From positions 134,030-198,029 of the forward strand of contig NMRB01000672.1 of NCBI GenBank assembly GCA_002633025.1: DNA of 64,000 bases. The letters run 5' to 3'. Below the pieces are notes generated by a model. The model searched no databases. It saw nothing but the letters and a program-made list of their open reading frames with translations, and was not told the origin of the DNA. Made by a program: the position numbers and the translations under genes. Source of the DNA: Notospermus geniculatus. Taxonomy: Eukaryota; Nemertea; Pilidiophora; Heteronemertea; Lineidae. Every line of letters starts with the position of its first letter. Position 1 is the stretch's first letter. Shown here in pieces: positions 1-10,490 of the stretch.

Positions 1-968
1 TAAATGATGACATACCAAATTTAGGATTTGTGGCAAATTATCATGAAAATATTCGAATTTCAAAATATCAAGAAAAAACACAATTTTTAGAATCCCCAAT
101 TTTCATTTCAAAATCAGCTTGACATTATTCCCTGATGATTTCTAAGACATTCTGTGAAAAAAGTTTCGAAAAATATCTTATCGTTTTCAAGAAATATCAA
201 AATATCATCAGAAAAACATGTCATATTTTTGGGGCATTTTAAGTCTTTCATTAAATTCTCCGTCTGTTAAAGTAAAAATGATGGAATAATCAGTATGAAC
301 TATTATGTTATCATGATGAGTGACTGTTGATGAGGGAAAAATATGGAAACTATCGAATTTTGCAAAATATCAAATTCGAAAAAAATGATGATATTCTGAT
401 ATATCTCGAAAATGAGAGACGATTTTTAAAAATATTCTTCACAGGAATTCATAGGATTGACGGGTGAATGATATCACGCTGGTTTTAAATTCAAAACTAA
501 GAATTTTGAAAAATGAGGCTTTTTTGAGATTGATATTTTCATGATATTTTAGTGATATTTTGTCACAAACCCTCAATTTCGTATGATATTTTCATGATAT
601 TTTAGTGATATTTTGTCACAAACCCTCAATTTCGTATGTGATCCTTTTAACAACATTATAGGGCATAATATAATAGAAGTTGAAGTTGGAACCTTCGGTA
701 TTAGCTGAGATACTAGCTGTCTTTTTACTTTTTAACAAGACTGTACATGATGATGTACTCATCATTTCTATTCTGTATGAAACATGAAAAATGCTGATTT
801 GCCAGTATTTAGCCACTCCTATTTGCCAACTATGATATTTTTTTTTCAAGTACTGTACTTTAATGTTTGAGCAATCAATTCCGACATGATTCAACCATCC
901 CTTATCATCTTCCTTGATGGTGTACAGAATTTCTGCAATAAAATTGTCCACATTTGGTCTCTTTGCAG
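1..968. repeat. AT-rich foldback-like region upstream of the visible MRPL24 exons
   Basis: No exon could be supported here. The left part (about 35-240) and the right part (about 350-610) resemble each other in inverse orientation: AAAATATCATGAAAATAT-type words on one side reappear as complements on the other. The whole looks like a degenerate foldback element. The last 300 bases hold nothing recognisable except the polypyrimidine tract and the acceptor of the exon at 969. The region is probably an MRPL24 intron, because the earlier exons of that gene must lie further left. Confidence 0.45.
532..637. repeat. 53-bp perfect tandem duplication
   Basis: A 53-base unit starting GATATTTTCATGATATTTTA occurs twice in direct succession (532-584 and 585-637) with no visible mismatch. 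This points to a recent duplication inside the AT-rich repeat. Confidence 0.9.
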
Positions 969-2942
969 GTTGAGATTCTGATTGGGCCAGACAAGGGGAA
1001 GCAAGGTATCATCAACAGTATTATAAAGGAAAGAAACTGGTGTTTTGTTGAAGGGCTTAACTGTGTAAGTGTTAATAAAGGATTGTGTGCTGACTGATCA
1101 GCAAAATACCTGAGGTCTGTCAAGATGCTTTGATCTATCCTTACACCATGATTTGATGATAAACAGGAAGTCAATTTCCAGAAACTTAGCAAATTTTCGA
1201 CCCCAACCGGGGTCTTCTTCAGGCTGGCACTTTCAAATTGAGCTACCAGAAGTGTAATAAAGTGTTTACATCACTTCTGGTAGCTCGACTTGAAAGTGCC
1301 AGCCTGAAGAAGACCCCGGTTGGGGTCGAAAATTTGCTAAGATTCTGGAAATTGACTTCCTGTTTATCATCATTTTGTGTGTCAATTTTTGTGCTCTTCT
1401 CTTACACCATGATTTCATATAAAAAACCCATGTGAACACAACTAACCTAAATGTACCTGCTTACCTCAAGTTCTTCAGTTGATCTGGCAGGCTTCCATAC
1501 CTCATTTACCATTGAGGAATGCCGAGATGTGAACTTGGTCTGCATGTACCTCTACTCCTGCCTGAGGATGCTATGATCTTGCTCTGTGGTCTATGGAAAG
1601 TGATTGCATTGCAAATGTTTGGCCATTAAGAGGTTGCCATGGGAGCCTGGATGATTAATGGAATAGCCTAACGCTATTGAAATGGCTTCTGGCCATAAGT
1701 TGACAAAGACACATGCTGCACTGTCTTTTCCCCTGGCAATGCGCATGAATGCCCCCGTTTACTACCGGTATTTGACACAGTTTGTTGATGTAATTGCAAT
1801 CTTCCTTGCATCAAGTTGAATCGAATAGGAGCAGTCAGCCGCGCGTATTGCCAAAAGATGGCAGCAAAGTTCTAGCGGACCAATACACAGGAAGATCCAC
1901 ATGATTGGTGCTCGATCAAGAATGAATGGGTCTGCTATATGCGTTGAATTGGGCCGTTGTGGCACCTATTGGTCAACTCCTGTTATGTCAAGTTTCTTCT
2001 CCATTCACTTTTGTTTTTTCAGGAATTCAAATCATCTGGATCATTTGCAGCAGGAACAGCACCACGAATTATAAAGCAAGAGAAACCACTCTTAGTGACC
2101 ACTGAGATCCGTCTGGTTGATCCATCAGACAAGTGAGTGTACAGTGGAAGTTGATACACGACAGTTGATGGTGCTGCTGATCATTCGTGACCTTTGCCTT
2201 GGTCATTCATCACTTTAAAAAAAAAAGAGATACATGTATGTAAAAAAGCTCGAGCGGTACCGGTACTAGGAACCCATCACATAAGTATTCATTGGAAAAC
2301 TCTCCTTGAGTCCTTTCCAATAAACATATGTGAAGGGTTTCTGTAGTATCTAAGGATTTGATGGGTTCCTTCAATGAACTTGTCATGGGAGGGAAAGGGT
2401 TAAGATCCAATGTGTACATGAACATCCTGATTTTGGTCTAACACCTTCCTTTTCCAGTAAACCAACTGAGGTAGAATGGCGATATTCAGAAACAGGTGAA
2501 AAAGTACGCGTGTCAAAGCGAACAGGACGTATTCTTCCTCTCCCAAGGGAAGCTGATGAACTCGAAGACTTCATTTTACCGGCTGATTATAGAGGTATTT
2601 TCATCTCTTTTCCGCAGAGCAGTTGTTGTATGAAGGCTGATGCTGGTTTCTCTTGAAAATTTAGGATGCATGTAGATTCACTCTGGTAGCAAAAAGTTCT
2701 GGTCCGAGTCCCCTTCCCTGTGAGGTACAATAAAAAGAAACATGTCTCATATCAATGATTCTTCTTCTGCTCTGGGTGGCTGATTTTTCCTCTTAATAAT
2801 TTCAGAAGGTCCGAGCGACACGAAACCTGGTGAGGTGATAAAAGTGACATTTGAACCTCGACTAAAGACATTTGAACAGGATATCATGGATGAAATGGGG
2901 ATTAAGGAGGACAGAAAACCAGCGAAAACGTATTGGTACTGA
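969..2942 (+). CDS. MRPL24: Mitochondrial ribosomal protein L24 (uL24m), 3' part of gene
   Basis: This protein is a component of the large subunit of the mitochondrial ribosome; uL24 proteins act early in subunit assembly. Four exons are visible: 969-1064, 2023-2132, 2458-2594 and 2806-2942 (stop TGA at 2940). All have AG/GT borders and compatible phases, giving 159 residues. The first exon holds the KOW motif (VEILIGPDKGKQG, then RNWCFVEGLN), matching the vertebrate VEILEGKDAGKQG block. Later blocks (RLVDPSDNKPTEVEWRYSE, then EKVRVSKRTGRI, then DEMGIKED...KTYWY at the C terminus) also match the family. The vertebrate protein is roughly 216 residues, so about 55 N-terminal residues, including the mitochondrial presequence, lie in exons left of the window. 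Introns carry a foldback element (1155-1371) and one arm of a dispersed repeat (1821-1981). RAD9 follows on the same strand about 1 kb downstream. Assignment is confident; only the 5' end is missing. Confidence 0.93.
1155..1371. mobile_element. Foldback MITE in MRPL24 intron
   Basis: A nearly perfect palindrome of about 217 bp with roughly 100-bp arms. The left arm starts GATGATAAACAGGAAGTC and the right arm ends with its complement at 1371; the inner arms carry CTACCAGAAGTG and CACTTCTGGTAG. Such long inverted arms with a short loop are typical of non-autonomous foldback DNA elements. The transcript of this intron could fold into a long hairpin. Confidence 0.8.
1821..1981 (-). repeat. Dispersed repeat, inverted relative to 6094-6256
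   Basis: About 160 bases are the reverse complement of 6094-6256 with around 10% mismatch. Shared words include CTGTGTATTGGTCCGCTAGA and TATAGCAGACCCATTCATTC. One copy lies in an MRPL24 intron and the other in a RAD9 intron. The class is unknown. Confidence 0.75.
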
Positions 2943-3307
2943 TTTCCTTCATTGGAGACATTGGTTGAAGCAGGAATGATGAGTCAGTGACTGTGATAAA
3001 CGGATTTGAGAGATCATAACTCAAGTCAAAGTCATAATTACTAGGTTGCCAGGAAGGGAGCTAAAGGAAATTTTTCATACCGGTAATGACTTGAACTTGC
3101 CTCCCATGTACCATAGACGGACCTCGAGTGGCCCAGTACAGTCACATTCATGTTCTAGACTGATGTCCACTGAGGTTATTATGGTAAGGTCACTGGTCAT
3201 GCTGAACAGAGCATTAGAGACCTGACCAAGAGGGGTTTCAATGGATCTGTTTGTTGGAACCAACCAGATTTTTTACCCGCCTGTACATGAAGTATAAATG
3301 AAATAAA
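2943..3307 (+). terminator. MRPL24 3' UTR and polyadenylation signal
   Basis: The MRPL24 stop codon is followed by about 360 bases without exons, ending in an AATAAA hexamer at 3302-3307 shortly after GAAGTATAAATG. This is the first canonical signal downstream and the likely 3' end of the MRPL24 transcript. Confidence 0.6.
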
Positions 3308-3742
3308 AGATTTCATACTACTCTGTGTTGAATCGAGTTTGTTTTCCTGTCTTGGAACCTTGCTATATTAACTAGAAGTGTGATGATACTGTTCTTTGAT
3401 CCCGGTCCCAGGGGTACATCAACTATTGATAGGATATCTTTCATGGTTCAGTCAGGGCTTGGAGGAATTATACTGACTTCCTCCAAGGTCAGGGCAACTG
3501 CTGACCTCTGTAACATCACATGGTTCAAGAAACACCCTGTAACCAAGAGTGTCACAGGTCATAGTTTTTTACCAAAAAATTGCACTTTTGTCGGCAGGAA
3601 ATAGTCCATTGTTGCCCACTCACTGCGGGTTCTACAAACTTGTCTTCATGAGGGTACGCACGGACCTTGGTCCGTGATGATGAGCCGGGATGATGAGGGG
3701 AATATAAAATTTAGCTCAGCTTGTCAGAACTGACTTTGACAA

Positions 3743-3943
3743 CTGTGGATCCAAGGGGGGCACACCCGGCCCGTGCCCTCTATTTTGTGGAAAATCTTTA
3801 AAATTGATCAGGAAATTTCGAAATTTTCAAAAGATGTTAAAATTTGACTGAGGTTTTCCGTGATGTGCACATACATGACATAGGCCTATGCTGGCTGTGC
3901 CCCCTCTTTCCCACGATGACCCATGATTCTGGATCCGCCCCTG
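3743..3943. mobile_element. CAGGGGCGGATCC-ended MITE (diverged copy)
   Basis: The right end reads GGATCCGCCCCTG and the left end CTGTGGATCCAAGGGGGG, an imperfect inverted pair. The interior has the same CCCTCTTT.CCCA words as the better copies at 36638-36748 and 42178-42325. The family is a small non-autonomous DNA transposon with terminal inverted repeats. Confidence 0.55.
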
Positions 3944-4124
3944 TTTGAGCTGTGCTGAAGTAAACGACACATTCATTTTATTTTTGGAATCGATTGAGGA
4001 ATATGCTACAGACAGCGATATAATAATCCCACGCACGGCTGATTGTGGATTGATAACTGATTCGTATTTCCCGCTTGAAATGAAAAAATGCGCAGCTAGA
4101 CAATCCGCAGTGATTTCGATGCGA

Positions 4125-4132
4125 TGACGTCA
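4125..4132. promoter_or_regulatory. CRE/ATF-type octamer upstream of RAD9
   Basis: A perfect palindromic TGACGTCA lies 149 bases upstream of the RAD9 start codon, a typical core-promoter distance. CREB/ATF-family factors bind this octamer in animals. Function here is inferred from position only. Confidence 0.35.
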
Positions 4133-4280
4133 TCAAGGTATTTATCTAAACTAAGATAACCAAATACGCAACAGGAAGCCATGCACACATGGCACATGAC
4201 ATGCATGATGACGTGCATGATGCATGTTGGTGGCAAATTCAAAGCATAAAAATACTTCAATCAATGGGACGGAGGTTGCG

Positions 4281-7200
4281 ATGAAGTGCATCATCCCTGG
4301 TGTTAATGTCAAAGGTGAATTGGCAGGCCTAGGCCTATATAGACCTCCAAAAGAGGGCACAGATGGGCCTGTTAGTGTTAGCCTACAAAATCATGAAAAA
4401 AATAAAATCACCAATCAATCAGCCAATGCCTAGGCCCTAGGCCTAGGTACCGTATGCATGCCATGGTATGTTTGGCATCGCCATCGACACAGCCCACATC
4501 ACTGCATCGATCATCATCATGCATCCCACCACATATGACCATGCATGATCAGCAGAATAGGCCTACATACATGCATAGCATGCACATGAGATCAGCCAGC
4601 CCGCCACCCCACCCCATGGCATGGGCCATGGGCTGGCAATCAATGGGATGATCATCATCAATGATTGAAGGAATGACAACATGACAATGATCAATCACAT
4701 GACATCAATCAACAATTGACGTCATGGTCATAGGCCTAGGCCTAGGCTAGGTACTAAAGTGATCGTGAAAAATGATTAAGACACACCCAAATCCGACATA
4801 GGCCTAGGCAGGCTATAGGCCTAGGCCTAGCCTACCACATGACCATGGCATGGGGGGAGATGTCATTCATGCATTGTCAGTGCATGCCCACCACATAGTC
4901 ATAGGCTAGTCACACAGGCAGGGGGATAGGCCGAGGCTGTGAGGGATGGATAGGTCTATAAGCTCCTAGGTGTAGGCCAAGGCCTATTGGACTATTGATC
5001 AATATGACACCTAAATTGTTTCACACAGACAGTTGTGTCTGTCTGTCACGCTGACTACCACTGCTTCCATAGTTGACTAACCCTAGGGCTAGTTGGTGAA
5101 ATGTTTTCAGATTAATCATGTTAATTTGGCCCATAGGCTATCTGCTGTTTGTGCCTTGTGGTATTGTCTAACATTGTTATTTTATGCATTGCAGTGTTTG
5201 GACGTGCCATCCATTCCTTGTCCAAAATAGGAGATGAAGTCTACATAGATCCAATGCAACATGGAGTAAGTAAAGTGACTGGGGACATTGCTGAAGAGAA
5301 AGCTACATGTGGGCCGAGAAGCCTACTACCGGTACTTCAGCTTCAGGATGTGATAGACAGAAATTCCTCTTTTTCACACACATCATTTATTCTGTTTGGT
5401 GAGCTGGCACTAATGATAGAATAGTTGATTGACTGATTAGTTGATTTCCGAAAGTTAATACAGTGCTCTGCTGCAGATATTTGAAATATCTAATTTTCTC
5501 CTGCAGCTTGCTTTGCGAACGGTGAATTCCTCAAGATCGGCCTACGCATGTTTTATGTTCGCACCAAACTTCTTCCAGCACTATGATGATAATCATGAGA
5601 CAGAAGATGAACCTGTCAGGTGCAAAATTAATATGAAGGTAAAGAATCAAGGGTTTAGAATGAGATTTTTAACTGATTGTGAAATTTGAGAAGAATGTCA
5701 ATCCATCAGTGACTATCAAGTTGAGCTGTTCCAGAGGATGCAATCTAAGCTCTATTCCTAATTCCAATGTTAATTCTCTTAAAGTGCATTCATTCATTCC
5801 TGTTCCTGACTCCAGTGCAGAATCTTCAGCTTTCCCTGATCTATTCCTTGGAATTGAAGTGACAGGTGTTATAATGAGACATGTTTTATTCCAGTCATGT
5901 CTGTCTGTCTTCAAGTCATTGTCACATCTTGAGAAGACGGTGGACCGATGTAAAATAACTATCAACACAAAAATTGCTCGTGTTATATTTCAACTTTACT
6001 GCAAACATGGTAAGAAAATTCAAGCTACCTGCCAATCTGAACATGATAATGCTGTTGGCCCAGAAGGTCTCTCCAGTTCAGTAGGAGCTGTCAGTGAGTT
6101 GACCAATAGGTGTCACTATGGCCCAATTCAATACATATAGCAGACCCATTCATTCTTGATCAAGCACCAGTCATGTGGATTTTCCTGTGTATTGGTCCGC
6201 TAGAACTTTACTGCCATCTTTTGCCAATACGCGTGGCTGACTGCCGGTTCTATTGACTGATGTTGCCTTGATGTTTGGTAGCTGTCAGCGATACAGATGG
6301 GAAGAACTTGCTTCTGTTAAGTGCTGCAGTGTGAGAATGCAAAACTTACTCTGTTGCAAATATTTCTCTCTGTTTTCAGGTATAGTCAAGACTTATAATT
6401 TAGCATTTATTGAATGCGAAACGCTTCAGGCGGTGTTTTCAAAAGATCTCTGTCCCAATGCCATCACTGCACAATCCAGGTACTCTTGTTGTCATTTTAA
6501 AGTTATAGAGTAGGTCTTGACTGTTTACAGTAACTTGACTGTTGCTTACTCCAACTATGTTGTATTGTGTATTTAGTTCACTGGCAATGATACTGAGCGA
6601 TGGGCAACATGCAGGAATGAAATTGTGGCTAGGACACCCACTTCTGTCTGTTGAGAGAAGAAAAATCAACTGATGAATTTTGTATTTTTTAGGCTCCTGT
6701 GTGATGTCGTCATGAACTTCCAGGCGGCCCAGGAAGAGGTCACTCTTAGCATCAACCCACAGAGAGTGAGCTTAAAAAATTATGTGGATGATGAACCAGG
6801 TAAAAGTTGAAAGAGTGGATCTGATCTCAAGGGCGCAGCTTTGCATTGATACCTTTATGTCAGTACCTAATCTAGGACTTGGACCTTGTCAGTTCTGTTC
6901 CTATCAAGTCCATCTTATGGAGCATGCTTAATATTATTTCAGACCCAAATAAAGTGATCCACACTGAGATGACGCTCAATCCAGATGAGTTTGATTCCTT
7001 CCAAGTTGGCATCGATGCCGATGTTACATTCTGTCTGAAGGAACTGCGGGTAGGTGTGAAAAACAGACTTCCTCTTTATTAACGGTCATCTAAGGCTGTG
7101 TTGATTATTACTGATGTCAGATGTGTGGTAAAGTGTCAGTTGTGTTGGGAGAGAATATGAAAGGATCCCTTTGTAGTCCAATGTTGATCATTATATTTTT

Positions 7201-9459
7201 TATGCCTTTGAAAGCATGTGTGATGAGTGAGCAGATAGTGCCTGTCTTTCCCTTACCTGTGCTTTGCTTTCCAACACCTCTGGAGGTTAGGAATGACGAG
7301 TTGAGCAGATGGTGGCCTGTCATTCCCTTACCTGCGCTTTGGATTGCTTTTCAACACCTCCAGAGGTTAGGAGTGCAAAGGAGCACACTCTGAAGCAGGT
7401 TTCCCTATTCAGCAGACCCATGTATAGTTAGTTATTTACATGGTTAAGATTCCATTATTTTCCTATTTACAGGCCATCTTAGCATTCTCAGAAGCTGGAA
7501 ATCTCCCTTTATCAATGAATTTCGAGTCTGCAGGAAAGTAAGTCCCTTGGTCGTCTCACCAAAGACATCGACAATCAGAGTGGAAAGGCAAATTTTGGCC
7601 AACTTGATTGGTAGTGCTGCTGGATCCTGTCATTCCTGATGATGTATGGCTTTCTGATCAAATATCATCATGACATTGTCCAGTTTTGTATGATTTTTTT
7701 CAGGCCGATAGTTTTCTCCATCAATGGGGATAGTTCATATGAAGCGAATTTCGTCCTGGCCACATTGGCTGATGTCTCATCTGGCCAGGCATCACAGTCC
7801 GAGCAAGCTAGAGTGCAGTCGGTATCTAAGTCACAAAGGTAGGAGTATCCACATCATCCTCTAAGGATTGCAACAGTCTAGGCATATTTGTGATCAGCCT
7901 CTGCCGTGTAATGGAGAAAATTGGATACGGTTATCGTAATTCTGGCATTTGAATCAGAGTAGCGTCTCACTAAATGGAGCCATAAAGGACAGTTTATGTA
8001 CCGGTATGTGTTGTACTCTGTACTGGTTGACACAAAGATGTGTATCGGTAGTTGTTTGGTGTTTGAAACCCACCTGTCAATTTGCGTTAGAGTTAGAGCA
8101 AAAGATGTCTCTGTTTTCAGAACTGCCACAAGTAGTGCCAGAAAAAGACCTCCAGAAAGTAATCGTCGCGAATCAAACGATAAAGTAAGGCCATCCACGA
8201 GTAAGGAGCAAAGTAATGGATACCACAGAGAGAGGTACGTACATGTGCCTTTCCTCTTGCAGTTTGCTCTGCACCACAGAAGAGAACACATTTTACGAAC
8301 TCACCCATAGATTTACAATTTGTATGAAGGTCTTGACATTACCTGAACACATGAATATATGAAACGTTTTAAATGTATTTCTAGGGATATTTCCAAAAGA
8401 AAAGAAACGAGCAGGCAATTAGATGAGGCATTACAAAGTTTAATGAATGATGACTTGGACTGGGACCCATTCGGTGGAACCAATGGTGATGACAGGCCAG
8501 GGGACAATCACCCTCGGGTGGACACATTACGACAAGATGGTGATTCAAATGCTGATAGTCCTGAAATACCAATGCTAAATCAAAATGTCAAGGTCAGTTC
8601 AAATGCCATCTGTTATTCAACTTGACATGGTTCATTGCTGGAACTCTTAAGTATTGATGATACTAGATTTATGTGCAGATTCTTTCTGGCTTGCCATTGT
8701 AGCAGGTCACATTCCATGTCAATGTGCATGACAGTAGCTCAGTTGCCTGAGTGTACCATATTTTTGTGGCTTGTTGATGTTGGCTGGTGTGGATGCACAG
8801 GTACCGGTACATATGCATGTGCTTGTAAACAGCCAAATCCTTACTGTCATTCAATGAATGACAGTACATGTACATGTAAGAATTTGGCTCCATGTGAACC
8901 TACATGTCATGTTTATCTGTCTCATTGACTTCCAGGCAGATGCTGCTGTCCATAAACCTTCAATAATCCCGTTAAATGAGGACGAAGGCCAAGAGGAATG
9001 TGTCCCAGGAACACCACCTCCACCCCCGAACAAAAAGGTAGGAAAGTCCATGTTAACTGGAATTCTGTGCGTTGCAACTCTTTATGTCTGTAGGGTACAG
9101 AGGTATCTTTCACATGTAATGTACCTCTGTTAAGAACACTTTGGGATTGACAGATGCTGTCCTCAGGTGAGAGGTGTCCTGACTGCAGAGATCAAAAGGA
9201 ATCGACACGACAAGTTTGGAGCTTAACCTTGGTCAGCAGCAAGGTGTCCTCCTGGCAGAGGTGTTGTTTGAGGGAGGTTCTGTTATACCTATATTGCTGG
9301 TAACACATCGTAGATCACTTGGTTCTGTTAAATGATCAGGATTGCCATCTTATTTTCCAGTTTAAGTCGCTGTTCTTTGGCTTTTCTCAAGCATCAGATC
9401 CAGGGGAGAGGGCGGCCACACCAGAGGTTTTGGCAGAAGACTCGGATGAAGAGAACTGA
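4281..9459 (+). CDS. RAD9A: Cell cycle checkpoint clamp protein RAD9
   Basis: RAD9 is a subunit of the nuclear 9-1-1 clamp (RAD9-RAD1-HUS1), which is loaded at damaged DNA and activates ATR signalling through TopBP1. Thirteen exons join in phase: 4281-4314, 5195-5265, 5507-5638, 5895-6009, 6380-6479, 6693-6799, 6943-7049, 7473-7537, 7704-7838, 8121-8234, 8385-8592, 8936-9037 and 9361-9459. They give 462 residues against about 391 in human RAD9A. The start [20 protein letters not shown] matches the vertebrate N terminus. Family blocks include [51 protein letters not shown] and [10 protein letters not shown], spanning the two PCNA-like domains (about residues 1-270). The rest is a disordered acidic, serine-rich tail. 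Its end keeps [18 protein letters not shown] and [10 protein letters not shown], equivalent to the TopBP1-binding CK2 site of human RAD9 (serine at about residue 458 here). The extra length lies in the tail. Whether this is the A or B paralogue type cannot be settled. Confidence 0.95.
4430..5110. repeat. AGGCCTAGG-rich intron 1 of RAD9
   Basis: The first RAD9 intron (4315-5194) is packed with overlapping palindromic hexamers AGGCCT and CCTAGG, with ATGCATG/CATGCAT words and short GATCATCATCA runs. Longest tracts are near 4436, 4731 and 4818. No exon or element boundary is seen. It behaves like a degenerate low-complexity palindromic satellite. Confidence 0.6.
6094..6256 (+). repeat. Dispersed repeat in RAD9 intron 4
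   Basis: Partner of 1821-1981 in opposite orientation. It begins GAGTTGACCAATAGGTGTCA and lies between RAD9 exons ending at 6009 and starting at 6380. Confidence 0.75.
7225..7373. repeat. Imperfect direct repeat in RAD9 intron 7
   Basis: Two copies of a roughly 70-bp unit (7225-7291 and 7299-7373) share TGAGCAGAT, CCCTTACCTG.GCTTTG, CAACACCTC and GAGGTTAGGA. The remainder of the 7050-7472 intron shows nothing recognisable. Confidence 0.6.
9125..9280. repeat. GAGGACACC-type interspersed repeat (copy 1)
   Basis: Words such as AACACTTTGGGATTGACAGA, TGCTGTCCTC and GAGAGGTGTCCTGA recur at about 25700-25880, 38490-38665 and 54150-54235. The family is an interspersed repeat of unknown class; this copy lies in the last RAD9 intron. 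Confidence 0.55.
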
Positions 9460-9761
9460 TATACTGTGTGTGATATTTTGGGGGCCTTAGACTAAAACAA
9501 TGCTGTGGAGCTCTTGCTGTGGTGCAGTTGGGCTGCGAAAACATGTAGGACCTTTTCCAGAGAACCCCAGACTGAGACATTGCTGTGGTGCTCTTGGACT
9601 GAAGAAAAGAACGAATGCTGTGTAGCCCGTGAGAACTGCATGTAATATCAGATGCAATATCTGGAATCTCAAAAATGAGGTTTCTCAGCTGTGCTGTGTA
9701 TTCCATGAAGCCTTGTTATTTGTTTGAAAGTGGAATACTGATGTATATATTAAGTGTACGG

Positions 9762-9767
9762 AATAAA
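9762..9767 (+). terminator. RAD9 polyadenylation signal
   Basis: A canonical AATAAA lies about 300 bases after the RAD9 stop codon (TGA 9457-9459), followed by T-rich sequence. It most likely marks the end of the RAD9 3' UTR (9460 to about 9790). Confidence 0.75.
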
Positions 9768-9863
9768 TATTTTTATTTCATATTTGTTTTTCTTCCAAGG
9801 CCTATACTGCATGAAACATTGAGAATCAATCACGCCAAATGAGGGACACATGCGGAACAAGCT

Positions 9864-10050
9864 TAACCCTTAGAGCGCCGGGGTTTTCAACTTTTCCTTC
9901 CCCTGTGAACGGGTTTTTTTCGAGAAAAAAAATTTCCGAAAAAAGAAAAAAATTGCCAAAAATGCATGTTTTGAAATTTTAATTTTATGATCCTTAAAAA
10001 GATAATTGTTGCACCGAGTATACTTGGTAACGGCACTCTAAGGGGTAAAA
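9864..10050. mobile_element. Small element with CCCTTAGAGYGCCG inverted ends
   Basis: The left end AACCCTTAGAGCGCCG and right end CGGCACTCTAAGGGG are inverted copies bounding about 187 bases of A/T-rich filler. This suggests a MITE just after the RAD9 3' UTR. Confidence 0.55.
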
Positions 10051-10054
10051 AATG

Positions 10055-10490
10055 CGCATTTTTAGCGTTTAAGGGTTATTCGCGTGCGCTCATGTGGAAC
10101 CAATGGGAAAGGAAATAAATGATCAATTTTCAAACGGTTCCGCATGAGCGCACGCGAATAACCCTTAAACGCTAAATATGCACATTTTTAAGCTTAGTCT
10201 TTAAAAAATGCAAATTTTTGCATATCAGGGTTATTCGCGTGCGCTCATGCGGAACCGATTGAAAAATTCATAATTTTTTCCTTTCCCATTGGTTCCGCAT
10301 GAGCGCACGCGAATAACCCTTAGACGCTAAAAATGCAAATTTTTAAGCTTAGTCTTAAAAAAATGCAAATTTTTGCATATCGGGGTTATTCGCGTGCGCT
10401 CATGCGGAACCGATTGAAAAATTCATAATTTTTTCCTTTCCCATTGGTTCCGCATGAGCGCACGCGAATAACCCTTAAACGCTAAAAATG
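10055..10490. repeat. Three successive long palindromes
   Basis: Three palindromic units (10055-10180, 10226-10330, 10382-10488) each have arms containing GGGTTATTCGCGTGCGCTCA and its complement, with a 30-35 base centre. Units 2 and 3 form a direct repeat with a period of about 156 bases; the centre of unit 1 is in the opposite orientation. CpG-rich arms stand out from the A/T-rich surroundings. This is probably a tandemly amplified foldback element. Confidence 0.85.

Larger units (their letters stand above)
3308..4280. other. Intergenic region between MRPL24 and RAD9
   Basis: No exon is supported here. The stretch contains a MITE-like element (3743-3943) and, just upstream of RAD9, a CRE-type octamer. 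Nothing else is recognisable. Confidence 0.5.

Noticed and set aside
5679-6140. 153-codon plus-strand ORF
   Set aside because: It only overlaps RAD9 exon 5895-6009 and reads through the flanking introns; the spliced RAD9 model explains the real coding part.
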